Assembly: GCA_037074615.1 (NCBI GenBank)
Contig: CM073569.1
Location: forward strand, 9,740,001-9,804,000
DNA from: Leucaena leucocephala
Taxonomy: Eukaryota > Streptophyta > Magnoliopsida > Fabales > Fabaceae
DNA: 64,000 nucleotides
Reading direction: 5' to 3'
Below are positions 1 through 12,896 of the stretch, in pieces. Below the pieces are notes generated by a model. That model saw nothing but the letters and a program-made list of their open reading frames with translations, was not told the origin of the DNA and did not search any database. The position numbers were made by a program, and so were the translations under genes. Position 1 is the stretch's first letter, and each line of letters starts with the position of its first letter.

Positions 1-960
1 AGAAATGAGTTAAGTTTCTTGGTTTGTATAGGAAATTAAGTAGTAGATACTTCATCATGGCTTCACATGTGTCTGAAAGTATAAAATGTCGTACATGTTG
101 AAAAGGTTAGATTTCTCACACGAGCAACCGCCTTTGATGCTAGAGAAGCATTCAAAGATGAGACGTGTGCTCACTAGTAAAGCAGTAAAAGTACTGATAT
201 GGTAGAGAAGAAACACAGTAAATGTCTCCTTGGTTTAAAAAGTACAGTAAGTCGAGATGAGATCTGTAAGTATGGATATAGATCGAACTATGGATACCCA
301 CATCCATGAAACCTGTTGCAAGATAACAAATTCTTCAAAATTGATATCATATTATGCAGTGAATAGAATTGAAGAGGGTTTAGATACTGAGTGTTTAGAC
401 TTAAATATGTATGGTATGATTGATAGAATCAAAATAACGTACACTCTTATAGAATAAGAGGAATATTGTAACATGTCATTCATACCACATGTGCTAAAGA
501 ACCGCAAATGGAAAGCAAGTGAATCAATCCTTGCTTCATTATTGTGTGAGTTCCAGAAGTGTACTATCCTTTCATTAATGTTCTTTGACTTTGACAATAT
601 CATAGAGGTATATTTTAGCACCTACTACTTTAGTATCTGTCCTATGGTAAAATCATATATGAACCAAATGTATTATGCTAGAAAAGCGGTTGATTCATAT
701 CAAAATGATCTATGGATGAAAGAAAGATTACCAGAATATATACATACATGCTGGTGTCTGTGACTGGTCGCTTATGATATTATTTTGTTAATTTTATAAG
801 TGTGGACACTATGCATAAGTGGAGGCTATCTGAGTTATATGCTGACTCAAGAGGGACTATATTATCCATAAGAAAAGTGTTTATGGATAAATCTAGGACA
901 TTCAAGGCACTATAACTTATTTTGGTCGAGCTGCACTAAAGGGTTATTTTGTGCTGGTAT
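1..960 (+). other. Unrecognised degraded coding-like segment
   Basis: Short open stretches (257-457 and 473-763 on plus) look protein-like and are matched at 20435-20641 and in frame-broken form after it. Both copies carry stops and frame breaks, so neither is an intact gene. I do not recognise the family. It could be a remnant of a retroelement, of an integrated foreign sequence, or of a plant gene; nothing here decides this. Confidence 0.3.
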
Positions 961-1104
961 CTGTAAAAATGATTTCTAGTACAAACGCCGAATGGAAATG
1001 CCATGTTTACACGGTCACGACAAAGCATCTAGTATAAAAGAAGGAAGAGAATGAGATTGGAGTCACAACATCTAATCCACCAAGTGTGAGTGGGAGATGC
1101 TCAA

Positions 1105-1437
1105 AAATAGGTCAGTTCACCCATAGTGGATTAGGCCTAGGTCCATATGTGTGAGATAATGGAGGAAGCAATTTCATTTTTGAAAGGAGAAAAACGAGGG
1201 ATAAGAAAGTTATAAGTATCCTATTATCCAAAATATACGTACATGAAACAGAAGCACAAGAGGTATGCATTAAGTTTATCATTTTTCTCTCCTCTCCTTC
1301 TCTCTCGGTCTCCAGATTTCTCTTCCTTTTCTTTTGGTGTTATTTGTTGTGAGACATAACCAGAGTCTAATATAAGTGCTCCGGTTTTGTGTGGGTACTC
1401 AGAAAGTCAGAGTAAGATTCTAGGTACCCCAAAAACT
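1105..1437 (+). repeat. UTR-like segment, copy a of three
   Basis: A pyrimidine-rich stretch of about 330 bases is shared with 18105-18410 and 21290-21612. It holds a CT-rich tract and then a segment ending near 'gtaagattc'. It resembles a plant 5' leader exon, but no coding exon follows it here. Confidence 0.6.
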
Positions 1438-3355
1438 TAAAAAAATAAATTATGAGAACATGTGAATTAATTTATTTTTGTTATGAAAATAGCCAATTTA
1501 AAAAATAAAGTATAGAGAAGAGATGGACACAAAATAATAAAAGAAGTATCTTGTATTACTCTACTTGCTTTACAATATAAATGATATGCCCTATTTATAG
1601 GCATAGTCTTACACATAAATTACACACATACTTAATGATAAGTAATGAATTATAAACTTAGAATATGAGTGAGAGGTGAATTACAAGTTTAATGGAATAG
1701 TAAAAAAGTAATGAGATAGTGAGTTATTTAGAAAAGTTGAAAAGAAAATGGGAGATGGCATCCACACCATAATATTCATAACAATTTTAGATAATATGGA
1801 GGGTTGATTTTATATCCAATGATTCTCATTTGAACCATGTCTCAACATATAAATGACAAAATGGAAGTTAGTTTTCACAAGTTCAATAACGAGACTTCAA
1901 TATCCAAGGACCTAAAAACAGGACATTTGGGGTCATATTTATCACAATTAAAATAATATAATTTAATTAAAATATATAAAATATTTTATATATAATTATA
2001 AAAAATAATCTTAAAATAAAAGTATTAATTTTTAAGTGAATAGAACATCTGTTGAATGTATTAAATTAATATATTTTTTAAAACTTGTACATAGAAAAAT
2101 ATAGAAAAATGTACCAGAAAAAAAATACTAAGTTAATTCTCATGAATATGTTACCTATAGTTTTTTATTTGGAGAATTTTATTCTAAGTCTCACTTAAAA
2201 AAATTTATCCCTATAAAATCTTATATAATTATCAAATCATTAATAAGTTTTATAAGACTTCAAAAAAAAATTAATTATGAAATAATTATTTTATCTTATC
2301 GTTAACATAATGGTTGTAAGGAACGTAGATTTTGTCCGTTATATTATTCTATGAAAAAAATTATATAGCTTACTTTAGCAGAGAATGCATATAGTTTTTA
2401 AGGACAAAGGACGATGTTTTATCCAATATACAATAGGATATAACTTTTTCTCATTGGCTATCACAGCACTATTTTTTAGTATTATTAAACTTGTGTTCGG
2501 CTAAAAACCAAAACAAGGAAAAAAAAAGTAGAAAAACTGAAATAACCAGAAGATCGATTATTCACTTGTAAATAGTACTCCTCCTCTTATTCTTAATATA
2601 TATATATATAATATTTAACTAATTTAATTATATTAAAAAATTAATTAAAATAATATATTTTTATTGTTAAAATATTTTAATAATCTTACTTTACTTTATC
2701 CCTCTCTTTTAATTTATTATTGTTAAAATTTTAATAATAATAATTTAAAAAATTGATAAATATAAAAATTATATCTTATATTTAAAATTAAAATTAACTC
2801 TCTAATTAAGTCCTATATTATAAACTAAAAGAGCATGATTCTATAAAATTTAATTAAAATACTCGTGTAATTTACCAGAGCATAAACCATTAAGAACATG
2901 ATAAAAATGTTTTGTAATGAAATGTAAATTAACCATTGAAAGTTATCAAAACGACTATGAGTCTAAGAAAGCACAGTAAATGTAGTTTTTCCCATTTTCT
3001 GGAAATTTGGGGCAACAAAAATGTGCACAAATCAAATACTCGAGGGCGTTGCCAAGAAAATGACAATACAAAACCTATAAATGTTCAATGTCAAAATAAC
3101 CCGAAAATAGCTCAATAAACAAACCAAACTTCATACAAAGATATATTAGTTTCCTTCATTTGACCAGAAAATTTGGCTCAAGTCAAAATAATACACTTAA
3201 ACCGCAGAATGTTGGGGATTGTTATAACACGTTAGACTTAGAGCAAACTTGTGACCCAGTAATGGGGATAAATATAACTAGCAGAGAGATGAGAGTTGCA
3301 ATGCTTGCAAATTCAGCTGATGTACAACAACAGGTGTATATATACACACAATTTT
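1438..3355. other. AT-rich intergenic sequence
   Basis: This is very AT-rich DNA downstream of the AHL fragment, with a (TA)n run near 2599-2611. No convincing gene is visible. The site near 2215-2219 corresponds to the MITE insertion point of copy 2 and is empty here. The 2940-3120 stretch has an open frame but no recognisable product; its counterpart in copy 2 is 23550-23732. Confidence 0.6.
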
Positions 3356-3359
3356 CCAC

Positions 3360-5333
3360 TCAGCCCCGAATCAAGTCGATACCGGCATGAGTATGCACGA
3401 GTGCGTTTCTCAGATCTACATTAGGAAACGTGGCTATTGTAATAGGGCTATTTGACTTGTTACCATCATGTCGAGCCTGAGCCTGAGCCTCAGAATTCTT
3501 ACTCTTGGTAGAGGTTACTTGCTTCTTCATCTTAGCATTTCCCTGTACAAAACTGCACACCACCACCTGCACAAAATAACATAAGAGCATCATTAAGCAA
3601 GAAAGAAATTAGTAAAATATTTGTTCTAGATGTTATATCAAGGTCCTTCATTCATACATTCATAATTACACTTATCCACTCTATTGATGCGAGATACATT
3701 CAATTTTATGAATTTAGAAGATCCAAACTGGGATGTTAGTTAGCCAACATTCGATATGCCTACAGCGGCATTGAAGATAACACATGAAAGCTCATCCCAT
3801 AAAAAGAAACTGTTGGAATCTTATATCAAACCTCTTGACTTTTTTAACTTCCATTTCAAGACAACTTTCAATTGTCTTGCCATGGGCATCATAGTAGATG
3901 CCTCCTAAACACGGGAATAGGAGGGCAGAGTAGGTTTTGGGGAGATGAGGAATATACCTGAACCGGGCTTGCAGCGATAAGCACAGCAACACCACCACCG
4001 ATAACTTGACCATCAGGACTAGAAAGAGAAACACTCAAACCTCCTGTTCTATCACGAGGCCCACCATCTTCAGCAACCAAGTATGAGCCAGACAAGCATA
4101 AAATTTGAAATTGGCCCTGAAAAAGACAACAAAACAATGGAAGATTCAAGTATTCAGCTTGATTCTCTCACGGAAAATATGCAGTTGAAATGTCTTTAGA
4201 GAGACTAAAAAAAAGGCACTCAATGATTGTTTATTATTCACTAGGACCTATATTTGATTCTTCTGTTTCTTTTTCTGTTTTGGGACTTTCCTCTAAAGCC
4301 AATATAAGATTGTCTTGCAAATCAACAACATAAACCGAGGTCACTGCCACCAACAAGCGAGCCTACCTATGCTTCAGAGAATTCATTTTACCCATGATTC
4401 CTCACAAATGGAAACACTTATGTTTCAAGGACTGCTAAAGTGAACTGCATTAACCTTGTCTTTCTTTAACTGATACAGAATCATCAGAAAACCATTTAAC
4501 CTTGTAAAGCAAATACTGCACAGTGCAATGGCAACAGCAGAGGTAGCTTTAAGTAGAAGAAAACGGTGGAACTTATAAGCCATTCATCGTGTTTAAAACA
4601 CCAAAAGAGAAGGACATTTAATAATGCCAGCTGGTATAAGATGATAAAGGATAAGCAGTATGGTGTAGTGCTTTAACCTCATAAGTGAGACTGATGTTTG
4701 TTGAGGCAGGTTGGCGTAGAGTGACAGAAGCAACTGTGCCAGTGCCTGACATGATGCACAGAGCCCTTGGTCTCTGCTGTGATAAAGACAATAACTTTGC
4801 TACAATGTCCTGGAACCCATAAAAAAAAAAAAAAACATAAAACCTACCATTTAAGAAATTTGTAATAATGTGCATTATAAAGAAACAATTTAGAAGACTA
4901 ACATTATCAACATTAACCATGTTCTCAAAATTGAAACAGAATTGGAATTAAATAATTCTCCAAAGTATGATTTGTGCTTCATTCTACAAAGTATGACTTA
5001 CCATACCAGCATATCAATATTCAGTACCGAAATAAAGAAACAGACTTTATTCACTAAATTATTTTTCTCTCCATTGATTTCTTTATGCAGGTATGCCTCC
5101 TGAATGCAGTGATCACAACTTCCACATGTTAGCCAATGTTTGAGACAACTTTATCTTCTTACAGATGCATAAAATAACTACTTACTTATATTCAGGACAG
5201 AGAAAAACAGACAGAGATAAATAGATAAAATCATTAAATTATATAAAATGCCATGTTATAACTACCTCCCCAGCTCCAATGGTGATAACATGAGGTGCAA
5301 AAGCAAGTCCGGCAGAACTGTTCATCCATTCAC
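3360..5333 (-). pseudogene. AHL: 5'-truncated AHL gene copy (PPC domain only)
   Basis: Exons 2-5 of the AHL gene at 23975-28172 are repeated here at 5266-5333, 4678-4809, 3958-4116 and 3360-3566. All keep GT/AG splice sites and open frames. The final exon is two codons shorter in an Ala-Gln repeat. Exon 1, with both AT-hooks and the basic nuclear-localisation-like cluster, is absent because duplication homology stops at 5799, inside intron 1. No replacement start exon is evident upstream; the sequence beyond is transposon-derived. I call it a truncated pseudogene. If a transcript started upstream, it could encode a PPC-only protein. In this family the PPC domain mediates AHL-AHL and partner contacts. 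Confidence 0.85.
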
Positions 5334-6017
5334 CTAGGAAGAAACAAATACAAAATGTTAATCATACACCTCAAAGCATATGTGAGGATAAAATTACTAG
5401 CAACTAACAGCTGTATCCATAAACAGAATCAAGAAACAGTAGGAAAAGAAAGAGAAGGGAAAAATGGAAACTCAACGTCTAATTTCTCATGGGTTTTCAA
5501 TTTAAAACATCCTGAACAACTAACCGATTAAGCATTCCAGACACTCAACATGAGAGTGGGCTACTTATATGGAACTGCCTCAGTTTACCAAGTTTTATAC
5601 ATTAAAAGGAATTATATGAATGAAAATCTTGTTGGCTTCAAGGATTTCTGAAGCAGATTTCGTGACTAACAAGCAACCAAATCAAACGAAGCTAAATAAG
5701 GAATATCAATAACCTGCCATAGGCTAATCATCCTTATAAGAACACAGTACTAGCCTGTTTGCTTCAAATGATATAACAAAGAAGAATTCAACAGCTTCAA
5801 AATAGAATGATTAAACTCACTAAAGAAGGATTGTTAGGTTCTATTACAAATATGGAAATATCCTTATGTGAAAATTGTTTGGCTGGTAAGGTTGAAGGGA
5901 ATTGGAAGACACGCAGCGGAAATTAACTTTAAAAATTTTTCTATTCCTTGGCAGGATCTACCAAATGTGTTTAAGTCAAGGAGAAAGAAGTATTACCTTC
6001 GGTATTCGAGCTATAGT

Positions 6018-6200
6018 CGCGACCTCCGGATCTACTCGTCGTGACTCTTCGCCTCTGGAGTTTTCAGTCGATACCTACTTAGCTTATAGTCACGACCTGT
6101 CGCCTCTGGAGTTTTCTGTCGCGACCTCCCCAGCTACTAGTCGCGACCTGTAGCCTCTGGAGTTGTCAGTCGCGACTTCCTCATCTTCTAGTCACGACCT
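6018..6200. repeat. GTCGCGAC-rich imperfect repeat, left array
   Basis: An imperfect repeat of roughly 40-45 bases carries the palindrome GTCGCGAC or one-base variants, joined by 'cgcctctggagtt'. The same array is inverted at 7795-8045. Confidence 0.75.
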
Positions 6201-6232
6201 ATCGTCTTTTTTCAGATTTCTGACGTTCAGAT

Positions 6233-7560
6233 TGTTGGAGATTGTGCCCTAGGGGCCAATCATTATCTTATGAACATTGTTGATTTATGAATTTCTTAAT
6301 TATGTTATCATATTATTTGCATGTTTACTATGATGACAATCCTTGGATAACTCGTGATCTTATCCTAAATGTCCCTGGTCGGTCATCTATGCGGGAGCAG
6401 AGATGAAATAAGACCAGTATGACTTTGAAGATATATAGAGATATAAATCAAAGTCATAAGCACATGTAAGAGTACAGGGTGTTGGACCGACCCGCTATGA
6501 GAGAGCTGCATGGGTCAAGTCATAAGCTTCTCTCATATACAAGCCATGTCACTATGCCCTTTGACCTGAGATCATCATAGATTCCTACATGACAAATGCT
6601 CAGCTTTGACCTAGTCAAAAGTCACTTTTGACCGAGTGATCATAAAGGCTATGCTCGGGCTTAGTGGTTTTTCATGCGGAGGAATGTGAATGGTCAAGAT
6701 GAAATTTGTCTCTCACATTCGTAGAGAGATATTACTGGGCCCCTCGATGAGTGAGTCTGAGAAATGTATGGCCATACTGGAGTGGAAGGGTAGTTCCATT
6801 TCTATATTCAGACTACTCAGGGATCGAGAAAGTAACGGTCAGGAACAGGAGGATGACGTTCTCCATGCCTCATCCTTGACCGAAATATCGTGTGACAAAA
6901 GGGACGTGATATGGTTGTATGAAAGGTTACATCGTTTATCGATCCTCATATGTTTTGGGTAGTTGTAATGCCTTGCTAGAGACCGCTTACGACTTGTGGG
7001 TCAGTATAGTAACTGGCCCACTGCCAACTTCATATGGGCCTACAGGGTCGCACACAAAACAGCCCAATACGAGCTATGATGCCCAGATTCATTGAATATA
7101 AGAGATGTCTAGATTCAATGAATAATCTAGGGTGGATATATATTTTATATATATATAAATTTGTATATATATATTATATATAATATAAGAGATATTTGTA
7201 AGATTTAATTTATAAGGATAAATTAAATCTCTATCACTTTTGAATTTGAATTTAAATGGATATGATCTATTTGAATTTGAAATTCAAATTGATAAGATAT
7301 CTCAAATTTGATTTATGAGAATAAATCAAAAATAATTCTGTCTTATCTTTATTTTAAATTAAATAAATAGGTGAATTAAATCTGTGGGACGGATTTAATA
7401 TAAATCATATTTATTTAATCAATTTCTTATTAAATTATGCAATATATGATATTGTATTAATTCAGAATTAATATAAGATTAATTCTGAAGCCCGGCCCTA
7501 TTAGAAGCCCGATAGCTTCCTATATATTTGACATTAGGAGCTAGGATTCTATACACAATA
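6233..7560 (+). mobile_element. LTR-retrotransposon LTR-like sequence
   Basis: The segment opens with TGTTGGAGATTGTGCCCTAG, which looks like an LTR 5' end. The first 120 bases are matched on the opposite strand at 19317-19445. A second, inverted and truncated copy occupies about 8450-9215. I see no protease, reverse transcriptase or integrase nearby. This looks like a rearranged or non-autonomous element, and its 3' border is uncertain. Confidence 0.5.
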
Positions 7561-7794
7561 CATCTCTACACACACATTCAGACGTGAGAAAAGGGGGCTG
7601 GGAGACTGCAAAAGGTTTGCAGACAAGAAACTGCCGAAATAAAGACGGTGAGGACGGAATCTCTAGAGAGCCCTAGAGGGACAAGAGGCGCTAGCACGTC
7701 GTTCGCGATTGGAACGCTGTTCGTGTGGATACCGGTAGAGGAAACCGATCTGAGCTGTCGACTTCTTGTGATCGAACCAGACACGAAGACAGGT

Positions 7795-8045
7795 CGCGAC
7801 CAGAACACTCTGAGGTCGCGACCATACGGGCATCTGAACGTCAGAAATCCGAAAAGAAGAGGCAGGTCGCGACTTGAAGCTGACGAGGTCGCGACTACAA
7901 ACTCCAGAGACGTCAGGTCGCGACGAGAAGCAGAGTAGGTCGTGACTAAAAACTCCAGAGGCGACAGGTCGCGACTAGAAGCTGAGGAGGTCACGACTGA
8001 AAGTTCCAGAGGCGAAGAGTCGCGACTAGTGGACACTGAGGTCGC
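7795..8045. repeat. GTCGCGAC-rich imperfect repeat, right array
   Basis: About ten GTCGCGAC or near-variant palindromes occur at irregular 20-45 base spacing. On the minus strand this creates an open frame at 7578-8096 that translates into a serine-rich repeat. I judge this frame a by-product of the repeat rather than a gene. Confidence 0.75.
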
Positions 8046-9215
8046 GACCAAAGCTTGAAACCGAAGGTAACACTTCTTTCTCCTTGACTTAAACACATTC
8101 GGTAGATCCTGGCTGGGAATGGAAAAAATTTTAAAGTTAATTTCCGCTGCGTGTCTTCCAATTCCCTACACAGATGCCTATTTAGTCGTGACCTATGTGT
8201 CAACTGGTCGCGACCTGTCGTCGTACCTGGTGCTCTTTTCTCGATTGCAAGAAGTCGACAACTCAGATCGGCTTCCTCTACCGGTATCCACACGAACAGC
8301 GTTCCAATCACGAACGATGTGCTAGCGCATCTTGTCCCTCTAGGGCTTTCTCAAGAATCCGTCCTCACAGTCTCTATTTTGGCAGTTTTTTATCTGCAAA
8401 CCTTTTGCACTCTTCTTTCCCCTTTTTGTCTCGTCTAGAACTCTAGCCCCTAATGTCAAATATATAGGATACTATCGGGCTTCTAATTGGGCTGGGTTTC
8501 AGAATTAATCTTATATTAATTCTGAATTTAATACAATATCATATATTGCATAATTTGATAAGAAACTAATTAAATAAATATAGTTTATATTAAATCCGTC
8601 CCACAGATTTAATTCACCTATTTATTAATAAAGATAAGAGGGAATTATATTTGATTTATTCTCATAAATCAAATTTGAGATATCTTATCAATTTAAATTT
8701 TAAATTCAAATAGATAATATCAATTTAAATTCAAATTCAAAAGTAATAGAGATTTAATTTATCCTCATAAATTAAATCTTGCAAATATCTCTTATATTAT
8801 ATATAATATATATATACAAATTTATATATATATAAAATATATATCCACCCTAGATTATTCATTGAATCAAGACATGTCTTAGATTCAATAAATCTGGACA
8901 TCATAGCTCATGTTTGGCTATTTTATGTGCGACCTTGTAGGCCCATATGAAGTTGGATGTGGGCCAGTTACTATACTGACCCACAAGTCGTAAGCGGTCT
9001 TTAGCAAGACATTACGACTACCCAAATCATATGAGGATCGATAAACGATGTAACCTTTCATACAACCATATCACGTCCCTTTTGTCATACGATATTTCGG
9101 TCATGGATGAGGCATGGAGAATGTCATCCTCCTGTTCCTGACTGTTACTTTCTCTATCCCTGAGTAGTCTGATTATAGAAATAAAACTACCTTTCCATTA
9201 CAGTATGGCCATTAC

Positions 9216-9769
9216 AGAAAGAGATTGGGATACAACGTGGGTTAAAGGAGAAAATAATTGGATAGCATAACTCCTTATTAGAGTCCCATAATTCAAATTA
9301 GACGAATTATTTCCTCTCTAGAAATTTTCCTTTGCTCTCTCTTCTCTCCTTCAGTGCATTTGCTATATTCGAATATTCGAGTCCATTAAAGTGAGTGGGT
9401 TATCAAGTAGCTACTAGAGAAATTAGTATACAACTCAAGTACGCTCGAATTTCTTCAAAAATATATATAAACAAAAAAAACGAAACAAAAAGACATGCCT
9501 GTCATATTAAAGTGAGTGGGTTATCACGTAGCTACTAGAGAAATTAGTATACAACTCAACTACGCTCGAATTTCTTCAAAAATATATATATATAAAAAAA
9601 AACAACGAAACAAAAAGACGTGCCCGTCGTATTGTTTTGATTCTATCTCATTCAAAGACATGAACAAATCATTTTTCTTCTATTCACATATTCCATGACA
9701 ATCTCTCTCTTCTCATAGTATGGTTCATGGTATCGAAATTGCTAGTGTGAACATAGTAAGGGTATGCCC
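9216..9769. other. Intergenic sequence with possible copia LTR remnant
   Basis: No gene is visible. Near 9730 the text 'tggtatcgaaattg' resembles a degenerate primer-binding site next to a CT-rich stretch, as at the end of a copia LTR. No internal coding region follows, so this is only a hint. Confidence 0.3.
9385..9627. repeat. 121 bp tandem duplication
   Basis: The sequence starting 'attaaagtgagtgggttatc' at 9385 is repeated from 9506 with a few substitutions and a longer (TA)n tract. There are two copies. Confidence 0.85.
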
Positions 9770-12700
9770 TCAGAGTACACTTGCGGAAGCAACATTAGCT
9801 TGATTATATCTTAACTTAAACCCAGAAATTCAAAATTTTACTCTAAAGTTCCTTATTCTGGACCTTTAATTTGAAAACTTATTAATCTCATTCTACACAT
9901 CCAAACAAGGCTTATTACCTATCCACGTAATGCCCCAGATGTGTACGACTAGCCTACCAAATTTCGTGGCCAAATTCCTCCGTTTACTAGGTCAAACTGA
10001 GGTCAGAACACTGCTACCTCACGACCTGCGAATTTCTCCCTTAATTCCCTATTCACAAATTGAACATGCCAAACAACATTTATTATTAAATAATAAAATA
10101 TCATACAACAAGGCATACAGCAAATTATCATATACATAATCTTGCTATCTCTATTACATCTCTTTCTGCCTAAACTCCGGCAGCATAACCGCTACGCTTC
10201 ATCTGTACAAAGAACTGAACTGTATTAATTCGGTAATCCCCTCATGAGAACTACCATTCTACGTAGTACCCAGGAAAGACTAGATGAACCGGCTAGGTCC
10301 ACTCACTTCTAGCCTCCTTAGACAGCACTACGTACACAGTACTTATCATATGCTGATGTTCAGTCTTTACCTCGGCAGCATAACGGCGTCTCCTGGCTTT
10401 CTTAAAAATCCAATTCAGCATAACCTCCCTATAATGGGTTATGTATGGGGATGAGATTCGGGGGAATCTCAGTAGCAACAATCATAACAATATATGTAAT
10501 GCAGAGTGACAGTGCTTGCTTGTGATTGTGTACAGATAAGTATGCTGCGTGCTTCCATGCTTAATAACATATGATCATAGCATTACAGCAGAGCTTCAGA
10601 CATAACATATAAGACAACAATCCAACCAAACAATAGCACATCAAATCACAAAGCCATTACATAAAAGCTAGGATTAGTTACTACCTCAGAAGCAGAACTC
10701 CAGAACTTCTATACTGCTTCCAACTCCACCAGAACTTCCTTTCTTTCTTTCTTTCTCCTTCTCTCTCTTCTTTCTCTCTCTTTTCTTGCCAAAAACGTGG
10801 GATGCATAAAATGGGAGGGGAAATGGGGTATTTATAGCTTTAATGGATGGCATTTCTGTAATTTTGAAGCCATCTGAACATGTGGTCCTGGTTTTTCCTG
10901 GATTTTCCTATTTTTCTTTATTCCTTTTTACTGCATCATGCATGACATCATCCAGGACACCTCATCGCCACATTCTTCACATGTCAAAATTCCTGGACAC
11001 CTCATCAGCTGACTCAGCAGTTCAGTCCAATCCAGTACCGGTCCAGAGTCTTGCACCGTAATACGTGTCCTCAACTTTTCTTCTGCCTCTAAGATTGCGC
11101 CATGTGGCATTTGGAAGGGACCTTTCACGCCTTCCAATACTATCCAGATAAGTCCCAGACTTTATCTGATCACCTCCTCGGTTATCGTGCCGACCGAGTA
11201 ACTTTACTTTATTGAAACAGCATTAAAATAGTATTTTAATGCCACTTTTTCTCACATATCACTGGGCCTACGTTTTTGGGCTCTGGGAATGTTATCTTGG
11301 ATCCTGATCAAGCTCAAGTACTCTGATGGCTCGATTCCCAAGAAACATCCCTTGGCAAATTACCAAAATACCCTTGGGTGCCCTTTCTTGCACTATTTTA
11401 ACCCTAAGGGTAAAATCGTCATTTCACACCCTTCTGTACTCTGTCAGGGCATATACTGACTCTAAGTAACTTTATCTGTATGTGCCTTGGCTCCTGGGCC
11501 TGTCCAGAATGACCAAAATACTCTCATACATCTACTACCCCTTTAGTACGACACAAGGGCATTTTCGTAATTTCGCACTTTTCCAGGGTTCTGTCGGACA
11601 CTGGCCCACCTATCAGTCCAAGTGTCTTACTGGGCCTTGTTGGCGCCATTATTGGGCCTCTCAGGGTCCATTACCTTCATGGCACGCATTACGAGGAATC
11701 TTCCCCTGTTAATAATTATTGAATATTTTATCTATTATTCACCATTTATACACATATCCGGACACCGGCTCCTTCTGTCGGATACACTAGCCTGCGGTGT
11801 TCAGGCATCCCTGTGAGTCATATCAGTCATCTGACCGAGGTTATCCGAACTCATTCAGTCCCTTTTCAAATACCGATAAATTTTCCTATCGGATACCGGA
11901 GGCCTCACACTCCCGTCTGGATTTTCTAATTTGCGAATAACTTTTTCTACAGGCCTCCTATCGGTATTCTGTCAGTTTCCCGACATCCGCCCCATAAGGA
12001 CGTATCATCCTGTATTTTCTCACCTAGATCTGAAATCTAGGATATCCGGTAGGATTTTTTATAACTTTTGGACGATCAGTCCATTTCTGGCTATCTGGAG
12101 TCTTCAAAAATTCCTGTATTAAGCCAGATTACCGAGCGTCCCTTGCTCTCTCTACCGGTGAAATCTGGGACTGAAATGCCGTCGGACAGTCCAAACCACT
12201 TCCGGCCTGACTTTCTTTAATTACACTTTAGCCCCAAGAAACTTTTCTTCTTTTCATTTAAGTCCCTTTTTATTTGGCTAAAATTACACTTAACGACCCC
12301 ACCTTTTTGTCCTTAAACTTTCCATAATTCTTTCATACTCATAGAGACCTCGTATGCACATTTCACAGTCAGTGAAATGATCAGCATAATTTTCTCTATT
12401 TTCTGGCAAAATATGATACTCATCAGCTACCAGCCCGATCTTTCCCATAATTACGATTTTGCCCCTGCATTCTCTTTCTGGCCTCATTACTCATCTTCTC
12501 ATCCCTTATCTTAAGTTCTAGAAATTCTCTTTCAATAACTCATCCCCTAAACTCTTCGGGAGTCATCGTTAATTAAAAAGCTCGACAACCCGCCCATATC
12601 AGGTTATCTTACACAGGAGCCAGCCCATATCAAGCTTCCTGCAGAATTCATAGGCTTAAGACTTAGGATATTCCTCATATTCCTCATTTTGAACCTAGGC

Positions 12701-12896
12701 GAACTGTCCCGATTCTGTAGGTTAAAGACTTAACTCATCTTTACATCCTGAAGGACTTAGCTCATCCCTCGGATCCTACAAAATACAGGTAAGTGATCCG
12801 CCTATATCATATTACTACCCTGGGACTACGTTTTTAGCAGCCTGCCCATATCAGACTACTTCCCAGTTCTCCTAGACCAAAAATCGGGATGTTACA
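9770..12896 (-). mobile_element. Probable Ty3/gypsy solo LTR
   Basis: On the minus strand the segment begins at 12896 with TGTAACATCCCGATTTTTGG, an LTR start common in plant Ty3/gypsy elements. It continues as non-coding, GC-richer sequence with many short direct motifs. No gag or pol is visible on either side, so a solo LTR or long LTR fragment is likely. The left border near 9770 is uncertain. A 'ccctc' follows the right end and also occurs at 9767-9771, but the terminal dinucleotide there is not canonical. Confidence 0.45.

Larger units (their letters stand above)
1..5799. repeat. Segmental duplication, copy 1
   Basis: This block is a direct repeat of 20179-27532. Base 1 pairs with 20179, so the copy may extend left of the window. 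Similarity ends abruptly after the shared 'acagcttca' at 5799/27532. It covers an unrecognised coding-like remnant, an AT-rich stretch, and exons 2-5 of an AHL gene with their introns. The copies differ by scattered substitutions, short indels and two insertions present only in copy 2. The right breakpoint lies in AHL intron 1. Confidence 0.93.
5893..9215. repeat. Large inverted repeat built from LTR-like sequence
   Basis: Bases 5893-6230 are an inverted copy of about 7830-8163. Bases about 6765-7800 are an inverted copy of about 8170-9215. The arms share AT-rich tracts (7140-7230 against 8760-8850) and the segment around 7640-7750 against 8270-8400. Similarity is high but not perfect. The arrangement looks like two copies of one element meeting head to head, with the right copy lacking about 530 bases of its outer end. 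Confidence 0.8.

Noticed and set aside
7578..8096. 172-codon minus-strand open frame with Ser-rich repeated peptide
   Set aside because: It is produced by the GTCGCGAC repeat array, and equivalent frames open in several phases and on the opposite strand.
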